Origin: Palsa-504 sp963744575
Lineage (GTDB): Bacteria > Actinomycetota > Actinomycetes > Streptosporangiales > Streptosporangiaceae
Direction: 5' to 3'
NCBI GenBank assembly: GCA_963744575.1
Contig: CAVUUF010000014.1
Span: forward strand, 62,001 to 126,000
Length of the DNA stretch: 64,000 nt
Of the stretch, positions 25,053 through 35,085 are shown one piece after another. Numbering within the stretch: position 1 is the first letter of the stretch; each line of letters opens with the position of its first letter. A program made the position numbers and the translations under genes. A model generated the notes under the pieces. The model made no database searches. It saw nothing but the letters and a program-made list of their open reading frames with translations, and had not been told where the DNA came from.

Positions 25053-25973
25053 TCAGGATAACAGGCCTGCGGCCGCCGGCCCGGCATTTGCCTGCCGCCG
25101 GGCTATCGCGTCTGCCCTCTCGACGTCTTCGGCGTGGTGCGCTTCGCCGAATCTGGCCAGCATGACGGCCGATGCGACGGCGAGGAAGAAGCCGGCCCAG
25201 GCGACCACGGCCAGCCCGCGGCGGGTCTGGTCGCCGAGGAAGATCACGCCGATGACGGCGGGCGGGATCGTCTCGGCCAGCACCACGGCCGCGGTGGCGA
25301 CGGTCACGCTGCCGCCCTCCAAGGCGGTGGCGTAGAACATGAACGAGATGACGCCGGCCGCGGCGACCGCGTAGGCGGCCGGGTCACGGGCCAGTTCGAG
25401 CGGCGAGAACCCGGTCAGCACGCGCGCCGCGATGCTGAGCACGCCGTAGCCGAAGCCGGCGACCAGGCCGAGCGCGGTGGTCCGGTAAGGCTCGTTGAGC
25501 TTGGCCGCGGCCAGGCCGACGATGGCCAGGCCGGCGATCGCCACGATGAGCGCCAGCTTGAACATCGCGCCAACCTGCGCGGCGCCTTCCGCGCCTGCCG
25601 AGGAGCCGAGCAGGCCGACGCCAATCACCACGCCGAAGACCGCCGCCCACTCCCGCCAGGACAGTTTCACGCCGATCACCCAGGAGGCCACCACCGCGGT
25701 CACCGCCAGGTTGGAGGCCACGAACGCCTGGACGGCGAACAGCGGAAGCCGCTGCAAGGCGATGAGCTGGGCCACGAAACCGAGCGTGTCGAGGCAGATA
25801 CTGACCACGAACCGCCACTGGTGCAGCAACCGCACCACCAGGCCGGGATCGACTCCCCCGGAGGCGTCGTCGGCGGGCTTGTTGCTGGCCGCGCGCACCG
25901 CGATCGCCTGCATCACGGAGGCAACGCCGTACAGGACGGCCGCAACAATCGCCGCGGTCAGGCTGACCAGCAC
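25053..25973 (-). CDS. DMT-superfamily (EamA-like) membrane transporter
   Basis: 306 residues, GTG with GGGGGAGG upstream, about nine hydrophobic segments (for example LTAAIVAAVLYGVASVMQAI, VFGVVIGVGLL, LALIVAIAGLAIVGL). The repeated-half arrangement and the ALQRLPLFAVQAFVASNLAV segment resemble DMT or magnesium-transporter-like proteins of actinobacteria. Substrate unknown. The C-terminus is cytoplasmic, hydrophilic and Ala-rich. Confidence 0.85.
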   Translation of the reverse strand: MLVSLTAAIVAAVLYGVASVMQAIAVRAASNKPADDASGGVDPGLVVRLLHQWRFVVSICLDTLGFVAQLIALQRLPLFAVQAFVASNLAVTAVVASWVIGVKLSWREWAAVFGVVIGVGLLGSSAGAEGAAQVGAMFKLALIVAIAGLAIVGLAAAKLNEPYRTTALGLVAGFGYGVLSIAARVLTGFSPLELARDPAAYAVAAAGVISFMFYATALEGGSVTVATAAVVLAETIPPAVIGVIFLGDQTRRGLAVVAWAGFFLAVASAVMLARFGEAHHAEDVERADAIARRQANAGPAAAGLLS

Positions 25974-26123
25974 CGCACACCTCCCCCGGCATCTCGGCTA
26001 GCCGGCTCTTCTTTGAGGCAACCATAAGCAGACCCTCAGCATTCCGGCCCCCGTGCATTCCGGATCAGCTACCCACTATCATGCCTTGCCACGGCGCTCA
26101 CCGCAGCGCCGCGGCCTGCCTCA

Positions 26124-26172
26124 CCCCGGGTCCCGCCGCCCCGAGGGCCCGCGGCCCCGGGTCCCGCCGCCC
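26124..26172. repeat. two 18-bp direct repeats after uvrB
   Basis: CCCCGGGTCCCGCCGCCC occurs at 26124-26141 and 26155-26172, spaced by 13 bases, just beyond the uvrB stop. The 25974-26177 gap otherwise holds nothing recognisable. Confidence 0.8.
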
Positions 26173-26177
26173 TGGGG

Positions 26178-28373
<2,196 letters not shown>

Positions 28374-28388
28374 TCCGCGGCGGCCGTG

Positions 28389-28429
28389 GCTACCTGGCTA
28401 CCTGGCTACCTGGGCTACCTGGCTACCTG
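28389..28429. repeat. 8-bp tandem repeat, five copies
   Basis: GCTACCTG at 28389, 28397, 28405, 28414 and 28422, with one extra G between copies three and four. The array spans the stop codon of the FAD monooxygenase (28398-28400) and encodes its last residues (QVAQVAR), so copy-number change would alter that C-terminus. Confidence 0.9.
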
Positions 28430-29624
28430 GCGCCGCGGGCGCAGGACACGTCGGCGCGGGCGGAGCGAACACATCGTAACCGTGGATCCAGGCCAGGTGC
28501 CGGAGGGTCTGGGCCAGGTAGGCGTCGCGCCGGCGGGCGGCCGGCCCGTCGGGCAGGTGCAGCGCGGCCGACGCGGCCCGGGACATCAGCTGTACCTGCC
28601 GGGTCCGGACCCGGCGCCGGGCGGCGTAGCGGCCCAGCGCGGCGGGAATGCCGCCCGCGCCGTCCAGCTCGGCGGCCAGGACGGCCGCGTCCTCGATCGT
28701 CTGGTTCGCGCCCTGGCCCTGGTGCGGGAGCATCGCGTGGGCCGCGTCGCCCAGCAGGACGGCCGGCCCGCGGCTCCAGCGAGCCAGCGGCCGCCGGGTG
28801 AACAAGCCCCAGCGCGGGGACTGCGGCACGGCGCTGATCATCTCGGTGACCGCGGAGTGCCAGCCGGCGAACGCCGCCAGGTGCGCGCCGGGCTCGGCTT
28901 GTTCCAGCCAGGCCGGCCCGGTCCACCGCTCGGGCGTGTCGATCACGGCCAGGAAGTTGATCAGGCGACCGCCGTCGATCGGGTAGTGCAGCAGGTGCGC
29001 GCCGGGCCCCATCCAGAACTGCAGGGCGCCGGGATCGGGCAGCCGCGGCAGCCGCTCGATGGGGACCAGGCCACGAAACCCCGACGTGCCGGAGTAGACC
29101 GGCTCGTCGCCGCCGGTCACCCAGTCCCGCACCAGCGAGTGCACCCCATCCGCGCCCACCACCACGGCGGCCTCGAAGGCGGCCCCGGACGTGCAGCGCA
29201 CCCACATGCCCCCCTCGGCCTCTTCCAGGGATTCCGCGTGGCAGTCCAGGTGCATGTGCTCAGGTCCGAACGCCTCTGCGAGCAGCCGCTGCAATGCCGC
29301 CCGGTGCAGGCCGCCGAACGGCGCGCCGAACGTGTCACGGTACCACTGCGGACCGGGCGAGACCGCGAGCAGGCGGCCGTCGCGGCCGTCGCGGTGGATG
29401 AGCGCGGTGGGCTCGGTCGAGACCCGCGCCAGTTCGTCCCCCAGGCCCAGGTGCTGCAGCACGCGCGTCGCGTTGGCCGCGAGTGCCACGGCCGCGCCGA
29501 CCTCGGCCAGCTCGGCAGACTGTTCCAGCACCTCGGCGTGGATGCCGCGCTGCCGCAACAGCAAGGCCAGCGTCAGCCCGCCGACCCCGGCTCCGATGAT
29601 TACTACCGGCGGCTTACCGGACAT
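28398..29624 (-). CDS. FAD-dependent monooxygenase (PHBH fold)
   Basis: 408 residues, ATG with GGGAGCG upstream. The N-terminal VVIIGAGVGGLTLALLLRQRG is the FAD Rossmann loop, VGADGVHSLVRDW the DG motif, and LLGDAAHAMLPHQGQGANQ the GD motif. This is a class A aromatic-ring hydroxylase, similar to salicylate or 6-hydroxynicotinate monooxygenases. It uses NAD(P)H and O2. The C-terminal tail is encoded by an 8-bp tandem repeat and ends early within it. Confidence 0.93.
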   Translation of the reverse strand: MSGKPPVVIIGAGVGGLTLALLLRQRGIHAEVLEQSAELAEVGAAVALAANATRVLQHLGLGDELARVSTEPTALIHRDGRDGRLLAVSPGPQWYRDTFGAPFGGLHRAALQRLLAEAFGPEHMHLDCHAESLEEAEGGMWVRCTSGAAFEAAVVVGADGVHSLVRDWVTGGDEPVYSGTSGFRGLVPIERLPRLPDPGALQFWMGPGAHLLHYPIDGGRLINFLAVIDTPERWTGPAWLEQAEPGAHLAAFAGWHSAVTEMISAVPQSPRWGLFTRRPLARWSRGPAVLLGDAAHAMLPHQGQGANQTIEDAAVLAAELDGAGGIPAALGRYAARRRVRTRQVQLMSRAASAALHLPDGPAARRRDAYLAQTLRHLAWIHGYDVFAPPAPTCPAPAAPGSQVAQVAR

Positions 29625-29652
29625 CGCGCTCCCTCCCTCGGTAAGGCACGAC

Positions 29653-30178
29653 TCAGGACTGTGGCTTACGGCCCCGGACCACGAAGAGCAGGTGCGGCAT
29701 GGTCAGGGTGCGCGGGTCGGCGAAATGCTCGCGGACCGCCCGGTCGAGTTCGGCGAGTTCCCGCTCATCGGACAGGCCGAGTGCGAGGATCGTGGGCCGC
29801 AGGCTGCGAACCAGGTCGGGTAGCAGCGTTCGCCGCGAGTGGCCGGGCGGGTACACCGGAGCGTACGACATCACTTCGATGGCCTCCAGCCCGGCCCGCC
29901 AGAACAGCCCGGGCAAGCGACGGCCGATGCGGAGATCGACGCCCAGCTCGTCGTGGCTGGATCCCGCTGGGACCGCAGCCGAGATCGATGGCGCTCTGCC
30001 CCGGTTCCAGGCGTATGCGATCGAGCAGATCGGCGCTCTGCGGGCGCAGCTCGTCGGACTGACGCCGCAGCCGGGTGCTCTCGGCCGGGTTGCGGCCCAG
30101 CGCGTAGACACCGGCGGCCGCCGCCGCAGGCGCCTGGACCGGCCCGGAAGCCGGCGCTGAGGCTGGGATCGTGGTCAT
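29653..30178 (-). pseudogene. methyltransferase with internal deletion and frameshift
   Basis: The 5' part (from ATG 30178) encodes GVYALGRNPAESTRLRRQ and the SAM loop AIDLGCGPSGI. The 3' part, in another frame, encodes DELGVDLRIGRRLPGLFW, then VYPPGHSRRT and TLTMPHLLFVVRGRKPQS. Together they are the two ends of one methyltransferase of roughly 270-280 residues. The middle ~90 residues, including most of the SAM and substrate core, are missing and the frames do not join. It is not expected to be functional. Confidence 0.8.
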
Positions 30179-30306
30179 GATGGCCTTCTCTCGCTCGTGT
30201 CCCTGTCCGTACATGCTGGCCGGGGCGGGTTCCGGACGGCCAACCACTGGCTTACGGTTGACTTACCAGCGCGGGGAGGCGCCGTTCCGGAGTGGGATGA
30301 TGCAGG

Positions 30307-30759
30307 GTGGAGTTCCGGGTTCTAGGTCCGCTCGAGGTGATGGCCGACGGGCGGTCCCTGGCGCTCGGGGGCGCGCGCGCCCGGGCCGTGCTGGCGATGT
30401 TGCTCATCCACGCCAATCAGGTCGTGTCGTCTGACCGGCTGATCGAGGAGCTGTGGCCGGGCCAGCCAGCGGCGGCGGACAGCCTGCAGGTCCGCCTGTC
30501 CGAGCTGCGCAAGGCGCTCCGGTCCGCGGGAGAGGCCGACCGCCTGGTCACCCGGTCGCCCGGCTACCTGCTCCGGGTGACGCCGGGCGAACTGGACGCG
30601 CTGCGGTTCGAGCGGTTCGCGGCCGAGGGCGATGAGGCGCTGGCGGCCGGCGACGCGGCCGCGGCGGCCCGGCGGCTCGATGAGGCCCTGGCCCTGTGGC
30701 GCGGACCCGCGCTCGCGGACCTGGACGGCGCGCCCTTCGCGCGGGCCGAAGCATGCGCG
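30307..30759 (+). pseudogene. SARP-type regulator, N-terminal fragment
   Basis: From GTG 30307: EFRVLGPLEVMADGRSLALG, then RAVLAMLLIHANQVVSSDRL, ELWPGQPAAADSLQVRLSEL and RSPGYLLRV. This is an OmpR-like winged helix of AfsR/SARP regulators plus the first part of the BTAD domain (ALALWRGPALADLDGAPF). Homology stops at about 30755; the same frame runs on to a stop at 30900 without SARP similarity. The remaining BTAD, NB-ARC and TPR parts are absent. It is joined out of frame to the hydrolase/cyclase fragment. Confidence 0.8.
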
Positions 30760-30784
30760 CCAGCTGTTCGGGCGGTTCGAACGG

Positions 30785-31540
30785 ATGGCGATCAACCCGA
30801 GCGCCTTCCTGCGGATGGCCCGGATGATCCGGGACATCGACGTCCGCGCGGTACTGCCCGCGATCCACGTGCCCACGCTGGTGATCCAGCGTCTCGATGA
30901 CCGCATTACGCCGCCGTGTCACGGTCGCTACCTGGCCTCGCGCATCGCCGGCGCCCGCTATTTCGAACAGCCGGGCGACCACTCGCTGCGGTTCGCCGCC
31001 AGCGGGGACAGCGACGAGCTGTGTGCGGAGATCGCCGGTTTCCTGGCCAGCAGATCGCCCGGCGAACCCGGCCGCATGCTGACCACGATCGTGCAGGCCG
31101 AGGTGATCGGCGACGAGGCGGGAGCGGGGAACGCAACCTGGGCGGAGGCCCGCGACCCTGGCGCCGGGCATCTCATCCGCCGGCATCGGGGCCGCCTGAT
31201 CAAGAGCGCCACGAACGGCATACTCGCCACCTTCGACGCTCCCGGCCAGGCCATCCGCTGCGCCTCTGCACTCCGGGACGATGCGGCCCGAGCCGGGATC
31301 CAGATCCGGGCCGGCATCCACACCGGCGAGGTGGACCTCGTGGACGAGAGCATCGCGGGGGTCTCCGTGCAGATCACCCATGAGGTCGCGGTACTGGCCC
31401 TGCCCGCGGAGATCCTGGTTTCGCGCACGGTCCGGGATCTCGTGGCCGGATCGGGCATCGCCTTTACCGGCCGGGGCCGCCACAAGCTGAACGCCGTGAG
31501 CGACCAGTGGCCGCTCTTCGCCGTTACGGCGGTCTCGTGA
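30785..31540 (+). pseudogene. alpha/beta hydrolase-adenylate cyclase fusion, truncated and degenerate
   Basis: From ATG 30785 (frame recognisable from about 30759): DVRAVLPAIHVPTLVIQRLD and ARYFEQPGDHS are the C-terminal third of a hydrolase. Then comes a class III cyclase-like domain (ATFDAPGQAIRCASALRD, GIHTGEVDLVDESIAGVSV, VSRTVRDLVAGSG). The metal-binding FTDIVGST-type motif is replaced by TTIVQAEVIGDEAG and the second catalytic Asp reads SATNG, so catalysis is unlikely. The N-terminus and Ser elbow of the hydrolase are missing. The last codons fall within the 14-bp tandem array. Confidence 0.75.
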
Positions 31541-31662
31541 CAGCGGTCTCGGAACGGCGGTCCCGTTACGGCGGTCTCGTGACAGCGGTCTCGGAACGGC
31601 GGTCCCGTTACGGCGGTCTCGTGACAGCGGTCTCGGAACGGCGGTCTCGGGACGGCGGTCTG
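31523..31662. repeat. 14-bp tandem repeat, ten units (42-bp higher-order period)
   Basis: Units GTTACGGCGGTCTC, GTGACAGCGGTCTC and GGAACGGCGGTCCC cycle three times with minor changes and a tenth unit (GGGACGGCGGTCTG) ends the array. The first unit and a half encode the end of the cyclase fragment. It is a minisatellite, not a CRISPR array: there are no unique spacers. Confidence 0.95.
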
Positions 31663-32017
31663 ACCAGGGTAGCGGCGCCGCCAGGAACAGCATCGCTGTC
31701 ATCGGATCGAGGTCGCCCGGAGTCGCAGGAAGGTAACCCGGGGGTTCGGCGGGCATCATCCGCCACTACTGTCACAGCTGCACTTACCGTGTGACGCCGC
31801 GGCCCCTGATCCGGCCTGTCGCCTGCCGCCGGCGGCCGGGCATAACTGCATCGATGTGGCAGCGATGCTGCCGGGGCGACATCGCTGCCACATCGATGCT
31901 GTTCTGAGGCGAGCGCTGCCCCAGATCCGGGTCGGCCTGGCGGGGCGGGCGGGACGCGTGATGCTAGCGTGCAATGAGGTTAGCGCGGGGAATCCCGCGG
32001 GTCGCTCTACGCGGATC
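31663..32017. other. non-coding stretch between tandem array and coaE
   Basis: No supportable gene on either strand. It holds a short AT-richer patch (31780s) and the perfect palindrome at 31848-31899. Reading frames crossing it lack family similarity. Confidence 0.6.
31848..31899. repeat. perfect 20-bp inverted repeat with 12-base loop
   Basis: Arms 31848-31867 and 31880-31899 are exact reverse complements (begin GCATCGATGTGG, end CACATCGATGC). The loop is CTGCCGGGGCGA. No T-run follows on either side, so it is not a typical intrinsic terminator. It could be an element end, an operator or a REP-like palindrome. Confidence 0.9.
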
Positions 32018-32632
32018 CTAGGCTCTGGCCCGGCGCTTGAGGTCGGCCCAGACTTCGGCGACGCGGCGGTCCAGGTCGTCCAGGGAGCCGGAGTTCTCGA
32101 TCACGATGTCGGCGATGGCCAGCCGCTGCTTCCGGCTGGCCTGGGCCGCGATCCGCGCCCGCGCCTGATCGGGCGCCATGCCGCGCAGGCCGGCCAGCCG
32201 CTCGACCTGTACGTCGGGCGGCACGTCCACCACGATCACCACGTCGAAGCCGTCCCGGCCGCGGCTCTCGGCCAGCAACGGCACGTCGTGGACGACGACG
32301 GGGCCGGGTGGCCGGGCCGCTTGCACGGCGGCACGTTCGGCCGCGGCCATCCACTCGCGCACCAGCGGGTGCACGATCGCGTTCAGCTTCGCGCGCAGGT
32401 CCGGATCGCCGAACACGATCGCGCCCAGCCGTTCCCGGTCCAGCGAGCCGTCCGGGCGGAGCACGCCGGGGCCAAAGGTCCCGGCGAGCCGGGCCAGACC
32501 CGGCGAGCCGGGCACGACCACCTCCCGGGCGGCCACATCCGCGTCGATGAGCACCGCGCCATGCTTCGCCAGCCGCCGGGAGACCTCGCTCTTGCCCGAC
32601 CCGATCCCTCCGGTGAGCCCGACCCGCAGCAC
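32018..32632 (-). CDS. coaE: dephospho-CoA kinase
   Basis: 204 residues from GTG 32632, giving the family start LRVGLTGGIGSGKS (P-loop) with GGAAGG upstream. Then DADVAAREVV, the catalytic VVHDVPLLAESR and IENSGSLDDL. It phosphorylates dephospho-CoA at the 3' ribose hydroxyl, the last step of CoA synthesis. An ATG at 32713 overlapping the E2 stop (ATGA) would add 27 unconserved residues encoded across an inverted repeat and is less likely. Confidence 0.93.
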   Translation of the reverse strand: MLRVGLTGGIGSGKSEVSRRLAKHGAVLIDADVAAREVVVPGSPGLARLAGTFGPGVLRPDGSLDRERLGAIVFGDPDLRAKLNAIVHPLVREWMAAAERAAVQAARPPGPVVVHDVPLLAESRGRDGFDVVIVVDVPPDVQVERLAGLRGMAPDQARARIAAQASRKQRLAIADIVIENSGSLDDLDRRVAEVWADLKRRARA

Positions 32633-32667
32633 CGCGATCCGCCTTCCGTCAAGGGCCAGCGTCTTTG

Positions 32668-32707
32668 ATGAAGGATTCGGTACGGCTAGCGGTACCAAAT
32701 CCTTCAT
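32668..32707. repeat. 16-bp inverted repeat between E2 gene and coaE
   Basis: Arms 32668-32683 and 32692-32707 pair with one mismatch (ATGAAGGATTCGGTAC against GTACCAAATCCTTCAT), loop of eight bases. It begins three bases after the E2 stop in the direction of transcription. It could attenuate or terminate the E1-E2 operon before coaE; no T-run is present. Confidence 0.8.
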
Positions 32708-32709
32708 GA

Positions 32710-34086
32710 TCATGGAAACTGGCCGAGTTCGGCCTCCCAGTCGCGATTATGCAGCGCGTCCCGGACGTAGGCGAGGAAGCGGGACGCGGTGACGCCGTCG
32801 AAGGCCCGGTGGTCGTAGCTGAACCCGAGGATCGTCATGTGATGGACCGCGACCGCGTCGCCCACCGCCGCGGGGCGGCGGGCCACCTCGTTGACCGACA
32901 AGATCGCCGAGTTCGGCTGGTTGATGATCGGGGCCGACGCATAGCCGCCGAACGGCCCCGGGTTGGTGATCGTGAACGTGGAGCCGGCCAGGTCGTCGGG
33001 GGCGAGCGCGCCGCCGTTGGCCTTGTCCGCCACGGCCCGGACGGCCCGGGCGAGCCCGCGCAGGTTAAGGCCGTCGGCGTCCCGGATCACCGGGACGACC
33101 AGGCCCTGCTCGCTGAGGTCGACCGCGATCCCGAGGTTAACGTAGTGATGCAGTACGCGGGTCTTGGCCCGCAGGTCGAGCGAGGAGTTGACCGCCGGGA
33201 ACGCGCGCAGCGCGTCGCAGCTGACGCGGGCGATGAAGGCCAGGTAGGTGAGTGAGGTGCCCTCCTCGTGCCGGAACCGCTCGTTGTGCCGGCGGCGCAC
33301 CTCCTCGACCGCCTGCAGGTCCACTTCGACGGACGTCCAGACGTGCGGGGCGATCCGCAGCGACTCGACCATGCGCTCGGCGATGGCCAGGCGCATGCGC
33401 GAAAGCGGCTGGGCCTCGTCCCGCGGGCCCAGCGCCGCGGCGGCTGGGACTGGAGCGACCGGAGCGGCTGGAGCGACCGGAGCGGCTGGAGTGACAGAAG
33501 CGGCTGGGGTGATGGTGGGGGACGGGGCCGCGCTGACGCGGGTGATGGCGGCCTCGACGTCCTCCCGGGTAATCCGGCCGGTAGCGCCGGAACCCTGGAT
33601 GACGGCGAGGTCGATGCCGTGCCGGGCGGCCAGCTGCCTGACGATCGGCGAAAGCCGCGCCCGGCCGTTCCCGGGCGGAAGAGATTGAGGCCGAACGGGC
33701 TGGGTGCCAGCCGGCGCCGGACCCGCGGGCACGGCGGAGGCCGGCGCCGGACCCGCGGGCATGGCGGAGGCCGCCGCCGCCTGGCCTGCTTCGCCCGGCG
33801 CCTGGCCTGCTTCGCCCGGCGCCCGGCCTGCTTCGCCCGGCTGGTCCGCTGGCGTGCCGATGCGGGCGAGCGCCGCACCGACCTCGACGGTCTCCCCCTC
33901 CGGCACCATGATCTCGAGCAGCACGCCGGTGTAGGGACTGGGGATCTCGGAGTCGACCTTGTCGGTGGCCACCTCGAGCAGGGGGTCGTCGAACGCGACG
34001 GGGTCGCCCACGGCCCGCAGCCACCGCGTCACCGTACCGGTGGTGACGGTCTCGCCGAGCTTCGGCATCTTGAAGACGTCAGCCAT
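32710..34086 (-). CDS. dihydrolipoamide acyltransferase (E2) of a 2-oxoacid dehydrogenase complex
   Basis: 458 residues. One lipoyl domain with the modified Lys in EVATDKVDSE (about 38-47), an Ala/Pro linker with repeats (APGEAGQ), a peripheral subunit-binding domain (RLSPIVRQLAARHGIDL, then GATGRITREDVEAAI) and the catalytic CAT domain with SYDHRAFDG near the C-terminus. It transfers acyl groups from E1 to CoA. It lies in an operon E1alpha-E1beta-E2 without E3, so lipoamide dehydrogenase must come from elsewhere. Branched-chain oxoacid or pyruvate are the likely substrates. Confidence 0.95.
   Translation of the reverse strand: MADVFKMPKLGETVTTGTVTRWLRAVGDPVAFDDPLLEVATDKVDSEIPSPYTGVLLEIMVPEGETVEVGAALARIGTPADQPGEAGRAPGEAGQAPGEAGQAAAASAMPAGPAPASAVPAGPAPAGTQPVRPQSLPPGNGRARLSPIVRQLAARHGIDLAVIQGSGATGRITREDVEAAITRVSAAPSPTITPAASVTPAAPVAPAAPVAPVPAAAALGPRDEAQPLSRMRLAIAERMVESLRIAPHVWTSVEVDLQAVEEVRRRHNERFRHEEGTSLTYLAFIARVSCDALRAFPAVNSSLDLRAKTRVLHHYVNLGIAVDLSEQGLVVPVIRDADGLNLRGLARAVRAVADKANGGALAPDDLAGSTFTITNPGPFGGYASAPIINQPNSAILSVNEVARRPAAVGDAVAVHHMTILGFSYDHRAFDGVTASRFLAYVRDALHNRDWEAELGQFP
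33451..33504. repeat. 18-bp tandem repeat in E2 linker
   Basis: Three copies of TGGAGCGACCGGAGCGGC (the third diverged) encode the (APVAPA) spacer between the subunit-binding and catalytic domains. In frame, so only linker length varies. Confidence 0.85.
33711..33841. repeat. 30-bp x2 and 21-bp x3 tandem repeats in E2 linker
   Basis: A 30-bp unit starting CCGGCGCCGGACCCGCGGGC occurs at 33711 and 33741, and a 21-bp unit starting GCCTGGCCTGCTTCGCCC at 33779, 33800 and 33821. All are in frame within the flexible linker after the lipoyl domain. Confidence 0.9.
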
Positions 34087-34098
34087 GGCGGACCCCCG

Positions 34099-35085
34099 TC
34101 ACGTCGTCGCCACCTTCCGCAGCACGGCGACGATCTCGGCCAGCTGCGGCACGGCCGCGTCCTCGAGCGCCGGGCTGGTCGGGATCGGCGTGTTCTTCCC
34201 GGCGATGCGGACGACCGGCCCGTCCAGCCGCCAGAAGCACTCCTCCTGGACCGTGGCGGCGATCTCGGCGCCGTAGCCCAGGCGGCGGGCGTCCTCGTGC
34301 AGGACCACGGCGCGCGAGGTCTTGTTCACCGAGGCGGCGATCGTCGCGACATCGAGCGGGACGAGCGTGCGCAGGTCGACGACCTCGACGGAGATGCCCT
34401 CCGCGGCGAGCTGTTCGGCGGCCTCCAGACCCTGGTGGACGCCGACCGAATAGGTCAGCAGGCTGACCTTGGTGCCTTCGCGGACGACCTTGGCCGACCC
34501 GATAGGCACCGGGTCCAGGGACAGCGGCCCGGGCACCTCGATCCGCCGGTACAGGTACTTGCTCTCCAGGTAGAGCACCGGGTTGTTGTCCCGGATGGCG
34601 CTGATCAGCAGCCCGGCGGCGTCCTGCGGCGTGGCCGGCGCCACGATCTTCAGGCCGGGGATGTGCGCGAAATAGGCCTCGACGCTCTGCGAGTGGGTGG
34701 GCCCGGCGCGCAGCCGGGCGCCGAACGGCGCGCGGAACGTCACCGGGATGGGATTGCCGGTCCGGTAGTGGTGCTTGGAGCAGTTGTTGATGATCTGGTC
34801 GAACGCGCACGAGATGAAGTCGGCGAACTGGAACTCCACCACCGGCCGCAGGCCCATCAGGGCCGCGCCGCAGGCCAGCCCGGTGAAGCCCGACTCGGCG
34901 ATGGGGCTGTCCACCACCCGGCGCGGGCCGAACCGGTCCAGCAGGCCCCGGGTCACCTTGAACGCGCCGCCGAACTGGCCGACGTCCTCGCCGATCAGGA
35001 ACACGTCCGGGTCGGCTTCCATCTCGCTGACCAGAGCCTCGGCGATCGCCTCGAGGTAGCTCACGGTCGCGGCGTCAGCGGGCAT
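34099..35085 (-). CDS. 2-oxoacid dehydrogenase E1 component, beta subunit
   Basis: 328 residues from ATG 35085, preceded by GAGGAGG; an ATG at 35106 is also in frame. Transketolase pyrimidine-binding domain (IGEDVGQFGGAFKVTRGL, DSPIAESGFTG) and C-terminal domain (EVVDLRTLVPLD, VVLHEDARRLGYGAE). It contacts thiamine diphosphate across the alpha-beta interface. The gene overlaps the end of E1alpha and lies 12 bases from E2. Confidence 0.95.
   Translation of the reverse strand: MPADAATVSYLEAIAEALVSEMEADPDVFLIGEDVGQFGGAFKVTRGLLDRFGPRRVVDSPIAESGFTGLACGAALMGLRPVVEFQFADFISCAFDQIINNCSKHHYRTGNPIPVTFRAPFGARLRAGPTHSQSVEAYFAHIPGLKIVAPATPQDAAGLLISAIRDNNPVLYLESKYLYRRIEVPGPLSLDPVPIGSAKVVREGTKVSLLTYSVGVHQGLEAAEQLAAEGISVEVVDLRTLVPLDVATIAASVNKTSRAVVLHEDARRLGYGAEIAATVQEECFWRLDGPVVRIAGKNTPIPTSPALEDAAVPQLAEIVAVLRKVATT

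Noticed and set aside
31523..31662. CRISPR-like array
   Set aside because: Units are contiguous 14-mers without unique spacers and no cas genes are present.
31848..31899. Palindrome as an intrinsic terminator
   Set aside because: No T-run on either strand and no gene ends within 300 bases on the side required.
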